46,271 nt of DNA from CAZWRV01 sp964636325 (lineage in GTDB: Bacteria > Verrucomicrobiota > Lentisphaeria > Victivallales > GWF2-50-93): assembly GCA_964636325.1 (NCBI GenBank), contig CAZWRV010000046.1, positions 1 through 46,271 on the forward strand, given 5' to 3'. Positions 7,185-16,668 of this stretch are shown here, piece after piece (position 1 is the stretch's first letter; every line of letters begins with the position of its first letter). Position numbers and translations under genes: made by a program. The notes beneath the pieces were generated by a model, which saw only the letters and a list, made by a program, of their open reading frames with translations, did no database searches and was not told the DNA's origin.

Positions 7185-9026
7185 ATGCCATCAATCCTGA
7201 AAAAGCTTGCCGGCCCCATTATTGCCGCTGTTTGCCTGTGCCTCTCCGCCTCATGGGCTTGCTCGCAGGACGAGGAGCAGCAGAAGTTCGACGCGGGCAA
7301 GCTCTCCCAGGCCTTGCAGAAGCTTGAGGATAAGAAGGTCGCCCGTCCCGATGCCTACGCCTTGTCCTGCGACTGGGATCTTCTGCAGCTCAAGCTGCGC
7401 AAGGCGCATTTCCTGCTTGACTGCTACAACCACTCGGAGTCGGTGCTAGAAGCCGTCGACCGGCAGCTTAAGAAGGCGGCGGAACTGCAGGATTCGCTGG
7501 AGAAGAAGACCGCTTCGCAGCCGCAGCCCGGCATCGCCGAGGAGGCATATTTCGACGACACCGACGGATCCTGCCAGCCTTTCATACGCTATCTGCCGCC
7601 CGGCTACGACAGGAAGAACAAGTATCCGCTTATCGTCTTTCTGCACGGCTATTCACCCTACCTTAACCTGGTGAACTGGGGGCTGGTTCCGGACGCGCTG
7701 CCCGGCCTGGCGGAGAAGGCCAACGCCCTCTTCGTCATGCCTTTCGCCAGGGGCAACACCGACTTCCAGGCGATCGGCGAACAGGACGTGCTGAACGTAA
7801 TCGATCAAATGGAAAAGCGCTACAGCATAGATGAAGACAGGATCATTCTTTCCGGCATGTCGATGGGCGGAATGGGGGGGTGGACGATCGGCTCGCACTA
7901 TCCGCAAATGTTCGCCGGACTCCTGATAATTTCCGGCAGGGGCGACTTCTACTTCTGGCATAAGCTTGACCGAGGCGCCCTCCCCTCTTGGCAGCAGTAT
8001 CTTGTCGACAAGGAATTTGCGGCCTCGCATCTGCCGAATCTGTCCCGGCTGCCAATTCTAGTCTTCCACGGAAGCGAAGACTCCTTAATTCCGGTCGAGG
8101 AGGCACGCCGCATGAAGGAGCTTTTAGGAAACAAGAATCCAGAGTTCAAGTACCATGAGTTCGAAGGCGGAGACCACTGGATCGACGACAAGGTCTTTGA
8201 AAGCAAGGAAATCGCGGAATGGATTGGATGTATCCGCCGAAAAAATCCTGAAAGCTTCGAATATGTCGCTTACCACCCGGCATATTCCAAGGCCTGGTGG
8301 CTCCGTATCGGCGGATTCGCAGAAAACTGCAGGCCGGCGAAAGTCCAGGTCGAAGCCAAGGACAAGGAAATCCTGATCCGTGCCTCGGACGCCAAGGAGA
8401 TAATCGCAGACCGCGCGAAAATGCCTGAGAGAATACGTAGACTCCCGATTGTTAAAGACGGCGATTTCGTCCTAAAAGAGGCGGACGCCCATATGGCCGC
8501 CAAGACAGCTTTCCATTTCGGACCGGTGAAGGACGCCTTTCTCGAACCTTTCCTTTTTGTCGACTCGGGTGCGGGCGACGCTGAGATGAAGCATAGGGAA
8601 ATCGAATGGTTCAGATTTGCGCAAAGCGTCCCGAGGATTACGAAGGAGAAGGATCTGACCGAATCCGACAAGGCCTCATTCAACCTATTCCTCTTCGGCG
8701 AACCGGAGACTAGCCCGATGATACAGGAGGCACTCAAGCGAACCCCCATAAAGATCGAGAAGGAAGAAATCAAGATCGCGGACAAAAGCTTTCCGCGGGA
8801 AAGGAACGGCGTCATAATCCGGCACCGGAGCCCATGGAATCCAGCGAAAAGCGTCGTAGTCCAGTGCGGAATACCATGGGGAAGTGAATGCCCGGAAAAC
8901 CACATCTACGACTTCCTCCCGGGCTACATAGTCTATACCGCCGAGACCGATCCGCTGGATCCATTCCGAGGCAACAAGGCCCTGACGGCGGGCTTTTTCG
9001 ACAAAAACGGTAACTTATTGCCGTAA
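7185..9026 (+). CDS. Exported alpha/beta-hydrolase, esterase-like
   Basis: This 613-residue protein has a signal peptide (MPSILKKLAGPIIAAVCLCL...), then a helical linker to about residue 120 and an alpha/beta-hydrolase domain at about 125-345. The catalytic triad is visible: the nucleophile elbow GMSMGGMGGW (Ser226), Asp299 in FHGSEDSLIP and His331 in GGDHWID. HGYSPY near residue 154 forms the oxyanion region. The pattern is that of the PHB-depolymerase-like / prolyl-oligopeptidase-like exported esterases. A C-terminal region of about 270 residues has no recognised fold and carries SEFGEP-type and HRSPWNP segments, perhaps a beta-rich accessory domain. The ATG at 7185 is preferred because it opens the signal peptide, although no good ribosome site is seen. 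A TTG at 7116 is possible. It is followed 80 bp later by the giant exported protein and is probably cotranscribed with it. Confidence 0.85.
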   Translation: MPSILKKLAGPIIAAVCLCLSASWACSQDEEQQKFDAGKLSQALQKLEDKKVARPDAYALSCDWDLLQLKLRKAHFLLDCYNHSESVLEAVDRQLKKAAELQDSLEKKTASQPQPGIAEEAYFDDTDGSCQPFIRYLPPGYDRKNKYPLIVFLHGYSPYLNLVNWGLVPDALPGLAEKANALFVMPFARGNTDFQAIGEQDVLNVIDQMEKRYSIDEDRIILSGMSMGGMGGWTIGSHYPQMFAGLLIISGRGDFYFWHKLDRGALPSWQQYLVDKEFAASHLPNLSRLPILVFHGSEDSLIPVEEARRMKELLGNKNPEFKYHEFEGGDHWIDDKVFESKEIAEWIGCIRRKNPESFEYVAYHPAYSKAWWLRIGGFAENCRPAKVQVEAKDKEILIRASDAKEIIADRAKMPERIRRLPIVKDGDFVLKEADAHMAAKTAFHFGPVKDAFLEPFLFVDSGAGDAEMKHREIEWFRFAQSVPRITKEKDLTESDKASFNLFLFGEPETSPMIQEALKRTPIKIEKEEIKIADKSFPRERNGVIIRHRSPWNPAKSVVVQCGIPWGSECPENHIYDFLPGYIVYTAETDPLDPFRGNKALTAGFFDKNGNLLP

Positions 9027-9106
9027 ATTTGCCTTCCCAAGGCACTATTTCCGCCCTTCTTTCGCTATATTATATACGAACTTTTAAATTCAAACGAAGA
9101 GCAGAG

Positions 9107-12100
9107 ATGTATAAGTTCATAACCTCTATCTTTTTCCTATTCTGCCTTCAGGCGGGGAGCATATTCGCGGCCGTACCCGCGGACTTCTCTGGCTTTTCCG
9201 AGGCCGGTTCTACCGACGGGAAATACGGGGAGTTCAGGTTCAAGGTGAACTGGAATCCCGACGACGGTTTTGCGTTCATCCTGGCCGACAAGGGGAGGAA
9301 GCGCCAGTGCCGCATTGATCTCCATGAAGAAGAAGTAGCCTTCCTCGGCGAAAAGATACGGAAAGGGCCGAGAACCCTCGTGAACCATGCGGACAGGCTG
9401 CCCCGGGATGTGAAAGACGGAATATTCTGCCACATCAAGCTGGACCGCCATTTCTGGGGCGTGTTCCTTGACGACAAGGAGATATTCCGCTTCCATCCTC
9501 CGTTCACGGCCGATTCGCTGTGGCTTGAGCAGGCCCAGGCATGCGTCTCCGGAAAAATCCGCTTCCAGAAGACTGCGCCGCTTAACTTCCAGGACGACTT
9601 CCTCATTCCGGAGAAGGATCTCAACCAGCTCGACAGCTGGGAAATGCTCAAGGGCGAATGGGCGGTGCACACCGCCATGGAAGACGCGGTCGAGCAGAAG
9701 ACCACGGAGAGGCTGAAGGACGCCCCCCTGCAGATGGAGAGGAGCTCGAACTTCTACAGCCTCAAAGGTTCGGGCAAGGACGGCCTGATCGTAGCCGGAT
9801 ACCCTTTCAACGACAACTACATGGTGCAGGCGGCCATGCAGGTCAAGAAAGGGGAATGCGGCCTGGCATTCTATGTCCAGGACGAGGAGAACTACCACTC
9901 CTTCACGGTCATGTTCTGCGGCAAGAATGAGGCATATGCGCTTCTCAAGAGGCACCGTTCCGGCGGAAAACCCGAAATTCTTAAGGCTGTCTCCCTGAGT
10001 CTTCTTGAAGGTAATTGGATCATGTTGAAGGTCGAAATCATGGACGAGCATATTTCGGCTTTCATCGACAGGATCAAGGTGATGGAGCTGGACGAATCCC
10101 TTCCGCCGGGCGGACAATTCGGGCTTTATGTGGACAGCCCGCAGAGCGTCCTCTTCGACGATGTCTCCGCCGAGAGCCTGCCGTTCCTGAAGCTGGACGA
10201 TCCGGAGGGCGTGAAGCTCAACACGCACTTCGCCCGCGGGGAAGTCTTCCGCAGGCCGGGCATTTTCGGATGGCTGTCCGCGGGAGGGATCGGCAAGCAC
10301 CTGTTCCCGGGCGCGGCCACGGAGGACCGATGGCTCATCATCGGCAGCCCCGAGGACAAGGTCGCCGTCTTTGAAATCTCGTTCAAGCCGGAATCCGCCG
10401 ACGCCGCGGCAGGCCTGATTCTCGGATGGAGGAACGGCAAGGAGCCACATTGCCGGTTCATCTTCGAGCAGCGCGCCTCGGAGAGGCGGCTCCGCCTGGA
10501 AAAGCTTAAGAAGGACGGGGCGCCGCCGATTCTCCTCGAAACTGCGGATATTTCGGACTGCGGCAGTGGAAAAGAATTCGTTCTGAAGGCCGAACTTTCT
10601 CCAGACGGACTCGTGAAGCTCTACTGCGGCGGACGGCTCGTCATGCTTCACAAGGAAGCGTCCGTTCTTGTCGGCGCAGCTGGCATCTTCGTCGGAAGCG
10701 GCTCCAGGATTTCTTTGAACAAGATCGTCTGCCACTTCAAGCCCGAGGACGTCTTCAGGGACAAGCTTGAAAAGAACCAGATTTTCTCCAACGATCCTTT
10801 CATGCGGCACTGGGCAAGCCCGGCCGGCGAATGGGTCAGGGATGACAGCCTCCAGGGATCATGGCACAAGGGCAGCTTCTTCAAGCCATTCTCGCTTACG
10901 GTTCCGGCAGTGGCAGGATCCGAAGTCCACCTCGGCGCCACCGACGACAACGCATCCGGCGACCTGGCCGTCGGGATGGACGGCTTCTGCCTCGAAGTGT
11001 CCGACTCCCGTTCCGGGAAATCACTCCTGAAGCGGCCGCTCTCCTCGATGTTCAGGGACAACCCCACTCCCGACATCCTCACATTTTATGAAATTCTGGA
11101 CGACAAGCTTTGGGGCAGGCTCGGCGGCAAGAAGCTCGTCCTGAACCCTCCGGCCCAGGCCCAGTACTGGAACCCCGAAGTCTACAGGCTCTCATCGGAC
11201 GGGGACTGGCTGTGGGGCGAATCAGGCGGAGGCCTCATGTTCAAGCTGAAGCTGCCCAGGCCGCTCTCGGGCAAGAGGATATTCATCAAGGGCTTCTCGG
11301 ACAAGCAGGTGTGGCTGATGCATGCCACGCGGGACAACGTCCTGGACTTCCTCTTCACGGAATCCCTGCACGAGTGGACCGTTAACGGCGGGCTCTGGCA
11401 GGTCATAAACCGATTCCAATGCGACCCGAGATGGTCCCACATGAACGGACAGTCCAACGACGATCTCGCGTCGCTGTGGTCAAAGTATCTGATAGAAGGT
11501 GACTTCTGCATCGAAATGTACGCCGGGACACGCCACGGGGACTGGTATTACCGCGTCGGCGACCTCAACCTCACCGTCATGAACAGGAACCTTCTGCCGT
11601 CAAGCGGATATTCCTTCGTCTGCACCGGATGGGATCCGGACTTCAGCCAGACCAAGTCCAAGCTCATACGCGACGGGAAGACTGTGTCGGTCAGCGACAA
11701 ATACCTTTCGCCGCGGCTGCGCGACGGCAACGTCCGCAAACATACCGACCCGCTGATCGCCGCAGGCCGCGACGTCCACGGCGCATGGTACTACATCAAG
11801 GCAAGGCGCACAGGCAGGCTTGTCGAATATTCCTTCGACAACGAGAAGATATTCTCTTACGAGGACAAGGAGCCCATCTCCTGCGGCGGATTCGGCATCT
11901 GGACATTCCTGAACTCCATGATGGTCGCCAGGCTCAAGGTCGCCGCGGAAAAAATCAGGCCGAAGGAATTCGCATTCCAGGAAGTGGATCCGGAAAAGGT
12001 CCCGGACATACCTCCCGCGGAAGCCGCAAAGCCGCCGGAGACGCCTGTTCTCCTCCTGAACGGCCTGCCCGCCGACCTGATGACCCCCGAGACATGGCGG

Positions 12101-15100
12101 CTTGCCGACGCTGCCGGGGCCCCCGAGCTCGCATTTTCAGACCGCAGCTTCACAGTCAGGAACATCCTCGGAGGCGGCAGGTTCGCAGTCCAGCCTGTCG
12201 ACCTCGTATACCCCGAAAACGGCATTGCCGGATGGACATGCGAAATCAAGCGCACTGCAGACGCAAGATTCAACTTCCATTTCGAACTCGGCAAAGTCAA
12301 TCAAAAAGGCGACTACACCATACTCCAGCGCTACTTCCACCGCATCTCCGGCTCCGACTACTCCAAGGGTTTGTTCCAGATGGCAGGCGACGTGGGGAAA
12401 CTGAGCCCGGCGGCTCTCCAGTCCTTCGGTTCCGGCGGCAACTGGACAAGGATATGGCTGCCGGTCCCCTACATCATGCACAAGTTCCCGGACACTAAGG
12501 AGCTGGTCTGGAAAGCGGTCGGCTTCGGCAACCTGCACCCCAGCGAGCTCCTCGAGGGATTCGGAGGCAACGGGCCGGGCGAGGCATACGCCGTCAGAAA
12601 CTTCGCCCCCGTCTTCGCACAGGTTCCCACAGTGGAACTAAAAGGCTCCGCGCAGCCAAACGCCTCCTATGAGCTCGCATTCGGGACAGTCAATCTCTCA
12701 ACCGACAGCCTGGAAAAGTTGAACCTGGCGCTCAAGGGAGCGGAAGCCTGCCCCGGCCTCACCGCCGGAACAATATCCGCGGCAGGAAAGGGCGGCCGCT
12801 CCGAGCTCTTCCTGGCTATGCCTGACGAGAAGAACTCCTGGAGCTGCCGCTGGGACGACGGCAAGCCGCACTCCATAATCGTATCTTCCAGCCTCGGATA
12901 CCGCCATGTCAACGGCGGAAGGCTGTCGGTAAAGATACAGGACGTAGAGCTGCCGCTTGAGGAGTTGAGCCCCAACACATTCAGAGTCTCCATGCTGGAC
13001 AGGTTGGACGAAGACTTCAGGAAGCTCATCCAGGGCGACACCATAAAGGTCGAAATCATTGAGACAGACCTCAAGCCTCCGCCGCCTGGCGACGCCGCAA
13101 AGCTCGAACTGCACGACAGCGACAGGGACAGGACGTTCACCCTCTCATGGAAGGACTGTCCCGCCCCCGCAGCCCCCATCTTGGCGAACCTAGAGGGCGT
13201 CACCCCCTTCTTCCAGTCCTTCGAAAGCCCGAACCTCAGGAACAAGGTCTCCGTCGAACCCGAAAGGATGAAGTTCGAATGGGACAAGGAGAGGACCGGA
13301 TTCTGCCTCGCAGTTTCCAACATAATCGCGTTCCAGCGCCTGAGGGCGGAATTCAGCGCGGGCATGTCGGTCGCCCAGTATCCGCTGCTGCAGTTCCTCT
13401 ATAAAACAGACCCGATGGGCCAGATCAGCTGCAACCTCCAGCACAACGCCATCGTCCAGCTCTGCGAACCCCACATGGACAACGCACGGAAAGTGCGCTT
13501 CTCCCAGGAAATTGAAAAGGACATGAAATGGCATGCATGGCTCGGCTTTGCGACGGACGCCTTCGATAAAAACACTTTTTCGCCCTCCGTCTTCAAACCC
13601 CCGAAGGTGACCTTCGGCTCATTCCAGAAGGAGGACCAGACCGGAAGAAACAGTGAGCTCTCCCTCGACGACGTCGTCTTCGGACCGGCCGTCAGAATCC
13701 CGGAGCAGCTCGCCCTGACTCCGCACTACTTCACAAGGGTCGGAGAGCCCAAGGTATTCATCGCGCTCGTCTCCGGAGACAGGCCGTATTTCGCCCTCGC
13801 AGGCGAGGAGACGAAGAAAATCCGATGGAAGGAGATACCCAACAGGCAGAAATACATCCCTGCGCTCGACGGCCTCGCCGAAGGCGTCCACCAAATCCTG
13901 CTCAAGGCCGCGGACGGAAGCGGAAGGGAATCCGATGTCACCTCAATACCGTTCTTCTTAGACAAGACCCCCGAAACTGCGAACTTCGCTTTCAAGCCTT
14001 CCGACGACATATTCTACAACGGCTCGGCCCTTCAGGTCGAATGGCTTAATCCCGGCGCGGGCTCGCCCTTGAATTATGAGAGCGTGGAGGCCGCGTTCAA
14101 CGGCCAGAAGGTCGCCGTCGACAGGCAATACAGCCGGCTGGAGCACCGGCAGGACGCGGACGTCGCGGAAATCAACTGGTCGTTTTCGCTCAGCCCGCAG
14201 ATCGACAAGATGAAGGACGGCGAAAGCGCCGATCTTATCCTTTCAGGCCTGGAGGACGGCGCCGGCAACAAGACGCCCGACATTAAAATCCCGATCAAGA
14301 TCAACTACTCCGAAGACAAGCTGCCGCCCACATTCCTCGCCCCGTCCCTCACCAAGAACATCTACTCCAGGATTGACCCCCTGTATACCGCCCCGGATCG
14401 GATACCTTTCGGCCTCCACAACATCAGCGCCGCTATCGCCACGGATGAAAATTCCAAGTTCTTCAGGTTCGCCGGAGGCAACGGCGACGGCTACTGCAAT
14501 TTCCCCTTGAACGCCGCCGCCCAGATCGACAGCAGCCTTTACCTGGCGATGAGGCTGCGCTTTCCAAAAGCGGACGTTCCCGCAAACGCGCATCTCCTCC
14601 TCGACATCAGATATTCCGAGGGCAGAATCGCGTATGTCAACCTCATGGACGGCAAGATTTCCGACAGCAGCGGCAGCATCGACAAGACCCTCGACCTGAA
14701 GAACGCCGGATGGCAGAATTCCGTCGTCGACTTCAAGGACGTGTTCATCAAAAGGTTCGGAGAGAACGAATACAAGCCGAAGATCAGGGTCGAGACCATC
14801 TACATGCATACAAGATCCTTGAATCCGGCAAACCTTTTCGACATGAGCTGTGCGACCGTCTTCGACGACTTCAAGCCGGACGACAAAATCACGATCAACT
14901 CCCACGACCGCAGCGGTATCGACTCCCTGGACTGGAACCTCATTGACGCGGACGGAAAGAGCGTGAAGACCGGGAAATGCCCGTCCAGGGAGTTCTCCTT
15001 CGCCCAGCTCGACGCGCCTTCCCCCCTCCTCTGGCTTGAATTTACGCTCAGCGACAAGGCGGGCAACAAAACCCTGCCGATGATATTCCCAATCACAATC

Positions 15101-15124
15101 TACAAGAAGATGGACATAAAATGA
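9107..15124 (+). CDS. Giant exported multidomain protein, unknown function
   Basis: This is a 2005-residue protein with an N-terminal signal peptide (MYKFITSIFFLFCLQAGSIFA). The first half appears to hold several beta-sandwich units of the concanavalin/LamG (DUF1080-like) kind. Each ends in a similar strand pattern: GGQFGLYVDSPQSVLFDDV near 343-361, GAAGIFVGSGSRISLNKIV near 526-544 and CGGFGIWTFLNSMMVARLKV near 926-945. The last 550 residues look like immunoglobulin or fibronectin type III folds (GVHQILLKAADGSGRESDVT, DKTPE, then a terminal SDKAGNKT). No catalytic motif, dockerin, PEP-CTERM or T9SS tail is visible. The ATG at 9107 is preceded by GAAGAGCAGAG. The stop overlaps the start of the lipoyl gene (ATGA), implying translational coupling. 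A surface glycan-binding or matrix role is a guess. Confidence 0.85.
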   Translation: MYKFITSIFFLFCLQAGSIFAAVPADFSGFSEAGSTDGKYGEFRFKVNWNPDDGFAFILADKGRKRQCRIDLHEEEVAFLGEKIRKGPRTLVNHADRLPRDVKDGIFCHIKLDRHFWGVFLDDKEIFRFHPPFTADSLWLEQAQACVSGKIRFQKTAPLNFQDDFLIPEKDLNQLDSWEMLKGEWAVHTAMEDAVEQKTTERLKDAPLQMERSSNFYSLKGSGKDGLIVAGYPFNDNYMVQAAMQVKKGECGLAFYVQDEENYHSFTVMFCGKNEAYALLKRHRSGGKPEILKAVSLSLLEGNWIMLKVEIMDEHISAFIDRIKVMELDESLPPGGQFGLYVDSPQSVLFDDVSAESLPFLKLDDPEGVKLNTHFARGEVFRRPGIFGWLSAGGIGKHLFPGAATEDRWLIIGSPEDKVAVFEISFKPESADAAAGLILGWRNGKEPHCRFIFEQRASERRLRLEKLKKDGAPPILLETADISDCGSGKEFVLKAELSPDGLVKLYCGGRLVMLHKEASVLVGAAGIFVGSGSRISLNKIVCHFKPEDVFRDKLEKNQIFSNDPFMRHWASPAGEWVRDDSLQGSWHKGSFFKPFSLTVPAVAGSEVHLGATDDNASGDLAVGMDGFCLEVSDSRSGKSLLKRPLSSMFRDNPTPDILTFYEILDDKLWGRLGGKKLVLNPPAQAQYWNPEVYRLSSDGDWLWGESGGGLMFKLKLPRPLSGKRIFIKGFSDKQVWLMHATRDNVLDFLFTESLHEWTVNGGLWQVINRFQCDPRWSHMNGQSNDDLASLWSKYLIEGDFCIEMYAGTRHGDWYYRVGDLNLTVMNRNLLPSSGYSFVCTGWDPDFSQTKSKLIRDGKTVSVSDKYLSPRLRDGNVRKHTDPLIAAGRDVHGAWYYIKARRTGRLVEYSFDNEKIFSYEDKEPISCGGFGIWTFLNSMMVARLKVAAEKIRPKEFAFQEVDPEKVPDIPPAEAAKPPETPVLLLNGLPADLMTPETWRLADAAGAPELAFSDRSFTVRNILGGGRFAVQPVDLVYPENGIAGWTCEIKRTADARFNFHFELGKVNQKGDYTILQRYFHRISGSDYSKGLFQMAGDVGKLSPAALQSFGSGGNWTRIWLPVPYIMHKFPDTKELVWKAVGFGNLHPSELLEGFGGNGPGEAYAVRNFAPVFAQVPTVELKGSAQPNASYELAFGTVNLSTDSLEKLNLALKGAEACPGLTAGTISAAGKGGRSELFLAMPDEKNSWSCRWDDGKPHSIIVSSSLGYRHVNGGRLSVKIQDVELPLEELSPNTFRVSMLDRLDEDFRKLIQGDTIKVEIIETDLKPPPPGDAAKLELHDSDRDRTFTLSWKDCPAPAAPILANLEGVTPFFQSFESPNLRNKVSVEPERMKFEWDKERTGFCLAVSNIIAFQRLRAEFSAGMSVAQYPLLQFLYKTDPMGQISCNLQHNAIVQLCEPHMDNARKVRFSQEIEKDMKWHAWLGFATDAFDKNTFSPSVFKPPKVTFGSFQKEDQTGRNSELSLDDVVFGPAVRIPEQLALTPHYFTRVGEPKVFIALVSGDRPYFALAGEETKKIRWKEIPNRQKYIPALDGLAEGVHQILLKAADGSGRESDVTSIPFFLDKTPETANFAFKPSDDIFYNGSALQVEWLNPGAGSPLNYESVEAAFNGQKVAVDRQYSRLEHRQDADVAEINWSFSLSPQIDKMKDGESADLILSGLEDGAGNKTPDIKIPIKINYSEDKLPPTFLAPSLTKNIYSRIDPLYTAPDRIPFGLHNISAAIATDENSKFFRFAGGNGDGYCNFPLNAAAQIDSSLYLAMRLRFPKADVPANAHLLLDIRYSEGRIAYVNLMDGKISDSSGSIDKTLDLKNAGWQNSVVDFKDVFIKRFGENEYKPKIRVETIYMHTRSLNPANLFDMSCATVFDDFKPDDKITINSHDRSGIDSLDWNLIDADGKSVKTGKCPSREFSFAQLDAPSPLLWLEFTLSDKAGNKTLPMIFPITIYKKMDIK

Positions 15125-15630
15125 TCGCAAAAGTCAAGCTGCCCAAGGCCGACGCCAACATGGACGAGGGAACCGTCGGCAAATGGTTAGTCTCCGAAGG
15201 AAGCACTGTCTCCAAGGGCGATCCTATCGTCGAAATCATCACCGACAAGACCGTCTTCGAATTCGAATCGCCGAAGTCCGGAACCCTCAGGAAGATCGTC
15301 GCCCCGGAGCGTAGCGTCGTCCCTCCGGGATACGTCCTCGCATTAATCGGCGACGCCGACGAAAAGCTCCCCGACGTGCAGGAATACAACCGTTCCCTGC
15401 TGGAATCCCATCTCAAGGAGAAGGCGCTCACGGGCGGAAAGGAAGGCGCTGAGAAGGCGGCCATGCCACCGCCGTCGGCAGGCGCCGAAAAAGGAAAGGT
15501 CCGCGCCACACCGTCCGCCAGACGCCTGGCAGCAGAACACAAGATAGACCTCTCGGAAGTCAAGGCCATCTTCCAGGTCGAAGTCGTCAACGAAAAATTA
15601 GTCCAGCAGTTTCTGGAAAAGAGAAAATAA
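15121..15630 (+). CDS. Stand-alone lipoyl carrier protein (E2 fragment-like)
   Basis: This 169-residue protein begins with a lipoyl domain (1-77): LPKADANMDEGTVGKWLVSE and the attachment site EIITDKTVFEFES with Lys43. An Ala/Pro/Lys linker (about 100-126) follows, then the first half of an E3/E1-binding domain, RATPSARRLAAEHKIDLSEV (128-147). In normal E2 proteins this continues as a GTGxxGRI motif and then a 230-residue acyltransferase domain with HxxxDG. Both are absent here: the tail reads AIFQVEVVNEKLVQQFLEKRK and stops. The protein could carry acyl groups but not transfer them to CoA itself. Its start overlaps the stop of the giant exported protein. The likely partner E1 subunits are 7 kb downstream. 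It is intact, with no sign of a frameshift. Confidence 0.88.
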   Translation: MIAKVKLPKADANMDEGTVGKWLVSEGSTVSKGDPIVEIITDKTVFEFESPKSGTLRKIVAPERSVVPPGYVLALIGDADEKLPDVQEYNRSLLESHLKEKALTGGKEGAEKAAMPPPSAGAEKGKVRATPSARRLAAEHKIDLSEVKAIFQVEVVNEKLVQQFLEKRK

Positions 15631-15653
15631 GGTTACTGTGCGCGGTGATTATT

Positions 15654-15756
15654 ATACTTCTAGTCTGATTAATTTACATTTTGATTGCGGAGATTTTGGA
15701 ATTTGCTTCGCATTATCTTGCCCGTCAAAATGTAAATTTTCACGCTAAAGGAGTAT
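15654..15756 (+). repeat. MITE-like element, 103-bp internally deleted copy
   Basis: This copy keeps both ends of the 272-bp element: TTTACATTTTGATTGCGGAG on the left and TCAAAATGTAAATTTTCACG followed by CTAAAGGAGTAT on the right. It lacks about 170 bp of the hairpin-rich middle; the break lies around 15713-15718. The left tip is degraded (ATACTTCTAGTCTG for ATACTCCTTTAGCCTG). It ends 48 bp before the FabG-like gene, between it and the lipoyl gene, so it interrupts what would otherwise be one operon. Confidence 0.8.
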
Positions 15757-15804
15757 AACCGCCGTCGTTCCATTCATACAACCACCTCTAATCAAGGAAC
15801 TTAT

Positions 15805-16542
15805 ATGAAAGACCGTGTCGCCATAGTGACTGGAGCTTCACGCGGCATCGGCCGCGCCATCGCGCTCGAACTTGGCCGCGCCGGCGCGAAGGTCGCAGTC
15901 TGCTACAACAGCAACGAGGCCATGGCCGCAAAGGTCGCGGATGAAATCGTCCGCGGCGGCGGAACCGCGAAGATTTTCAAGGCCGATGTCGCCAAGGAAA
16001 CAGAAGTCAGCGCCCTCTTCAAATCCATCAAGGAGGCCTTCGGCCCGGTCCAGATACTCGTGAACAACGCAGGCATCATAAGGCAGTGCCCCATCCCGCT
16101 GCTCTCCGAGGAGGAATGGGACGAGGTGATGGACGTGAACCTGAAGGGCGCATTCACCTGCACACGCCTCGCGGCGCGCGACATGATGCGCGCCAAATGG
16201 GGAAGGATCATCATCATTTCCTCCGACGCCGGCCGCCTCGGCGAGGCCATGGGCTCGCACTACGCCGCGTCAAAGGCCGGCACCCTCGGATTTGCGAAAT
16301 CCGCGGCCCGAGAACTCGCACCCTACAACATCACCGTCAACGCGGTCACCCCGGGCTATATCGAGACCGACATGACCGCCGGAACCGACGAGGCCATCCG
16401 CAGCAAGCAGCTCGAATCCATACCCGCAAAAAAGATGGGGACCCCCGAGGACGTCGCATGGCTCGTAGCGTTCTTGGCGGGCGAAACAGGCCGCTACATC
16501 ACCGGCCAGACAATCTCCGTAGACGGCGGCCTGTTCATGTGA
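15805..16542 (+). CDS. FabG-like 3-oxoacyl-ACP reductase (SDR)
   Basis: This is a classical short-chain dehydrogenase of 245 residues. The NAD(P) site is TGASRGIG (9-16), with NNAG near residue 90, catalytic Ser in IIISSDAG (about 140) and Tyr/Lys in HYAASKAG (about 152-156). PGYIETDMT and the C-terminal ISVDGGLFM are typical of FabG, which reduces 3-oxoacyl-ACP with NADPH. The start has AAGGAA eight bases upstream. Its position between a lipoyl carrier and a ketosynthase pair supports an acyl-ACP substrate, but sugar or alcohol dehydrogenases of the same family look alike, so the specific substrate is inferred. Confidence 0.88.
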   Translation: MKDRVAIVTGASRGIGRAIALELGRAGAKVAVCYNSNEAMAAKVADEIVRGGGTAKIFKADVAKETEVSALFKSIKEAFGPVQILVNNAGIIRQCPIPLLSEEEWDEVMDVNLKGAFTCTRLAARDMMRAKWGRIIIISSDAGRLGEAMGSHYAASKAGTLGFAKSAARELAPYNITVNAVTPGYIETDMTAGTDEAIRSKQLESIPAKKMGTPEDVAWLVAFLAGETGRYITGQTISVDGGLFM

Positions 16543-16544
16543 AG

Positions 16545-16632
16545 TTCAGATTTACTCGTCCACAGGCAGAAGCGGCGATAATTATAGAAGATGCCCTTTA
16601 AGCTCTTCAAAGATGCGCGCCGGAAATCTGAA
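16545..16632. repeat. 88-bp inverted-repeat element, left of PA14 gene
   Basis: The ends are TTCAGATTT (16545-16553) and AAATCTGAA (16624-16632). The right-hand 16 bp, GCGCCGGAAATCTGAA, are identical to 18253-18268, where an 87-bp element of the same design follows the PA14 gene. The internal sequences differ between the two. The right end lies 36 bp before the PA14 start. Confidence 0.65.
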
Positions 16633-16668
16633 ATTATGTGCAATTTTAACCGATGGGAAAATAGCTGT

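Noticed and set aside
9137..10810. A 557-codon open frame on the minus strand inside the giant exported gene
   Set aside because: It is antisense to a gene with a clear signal peptide, ribosome site and coupled downstream gene. Long antisense frames are expected in DNA with strong third-position bias.
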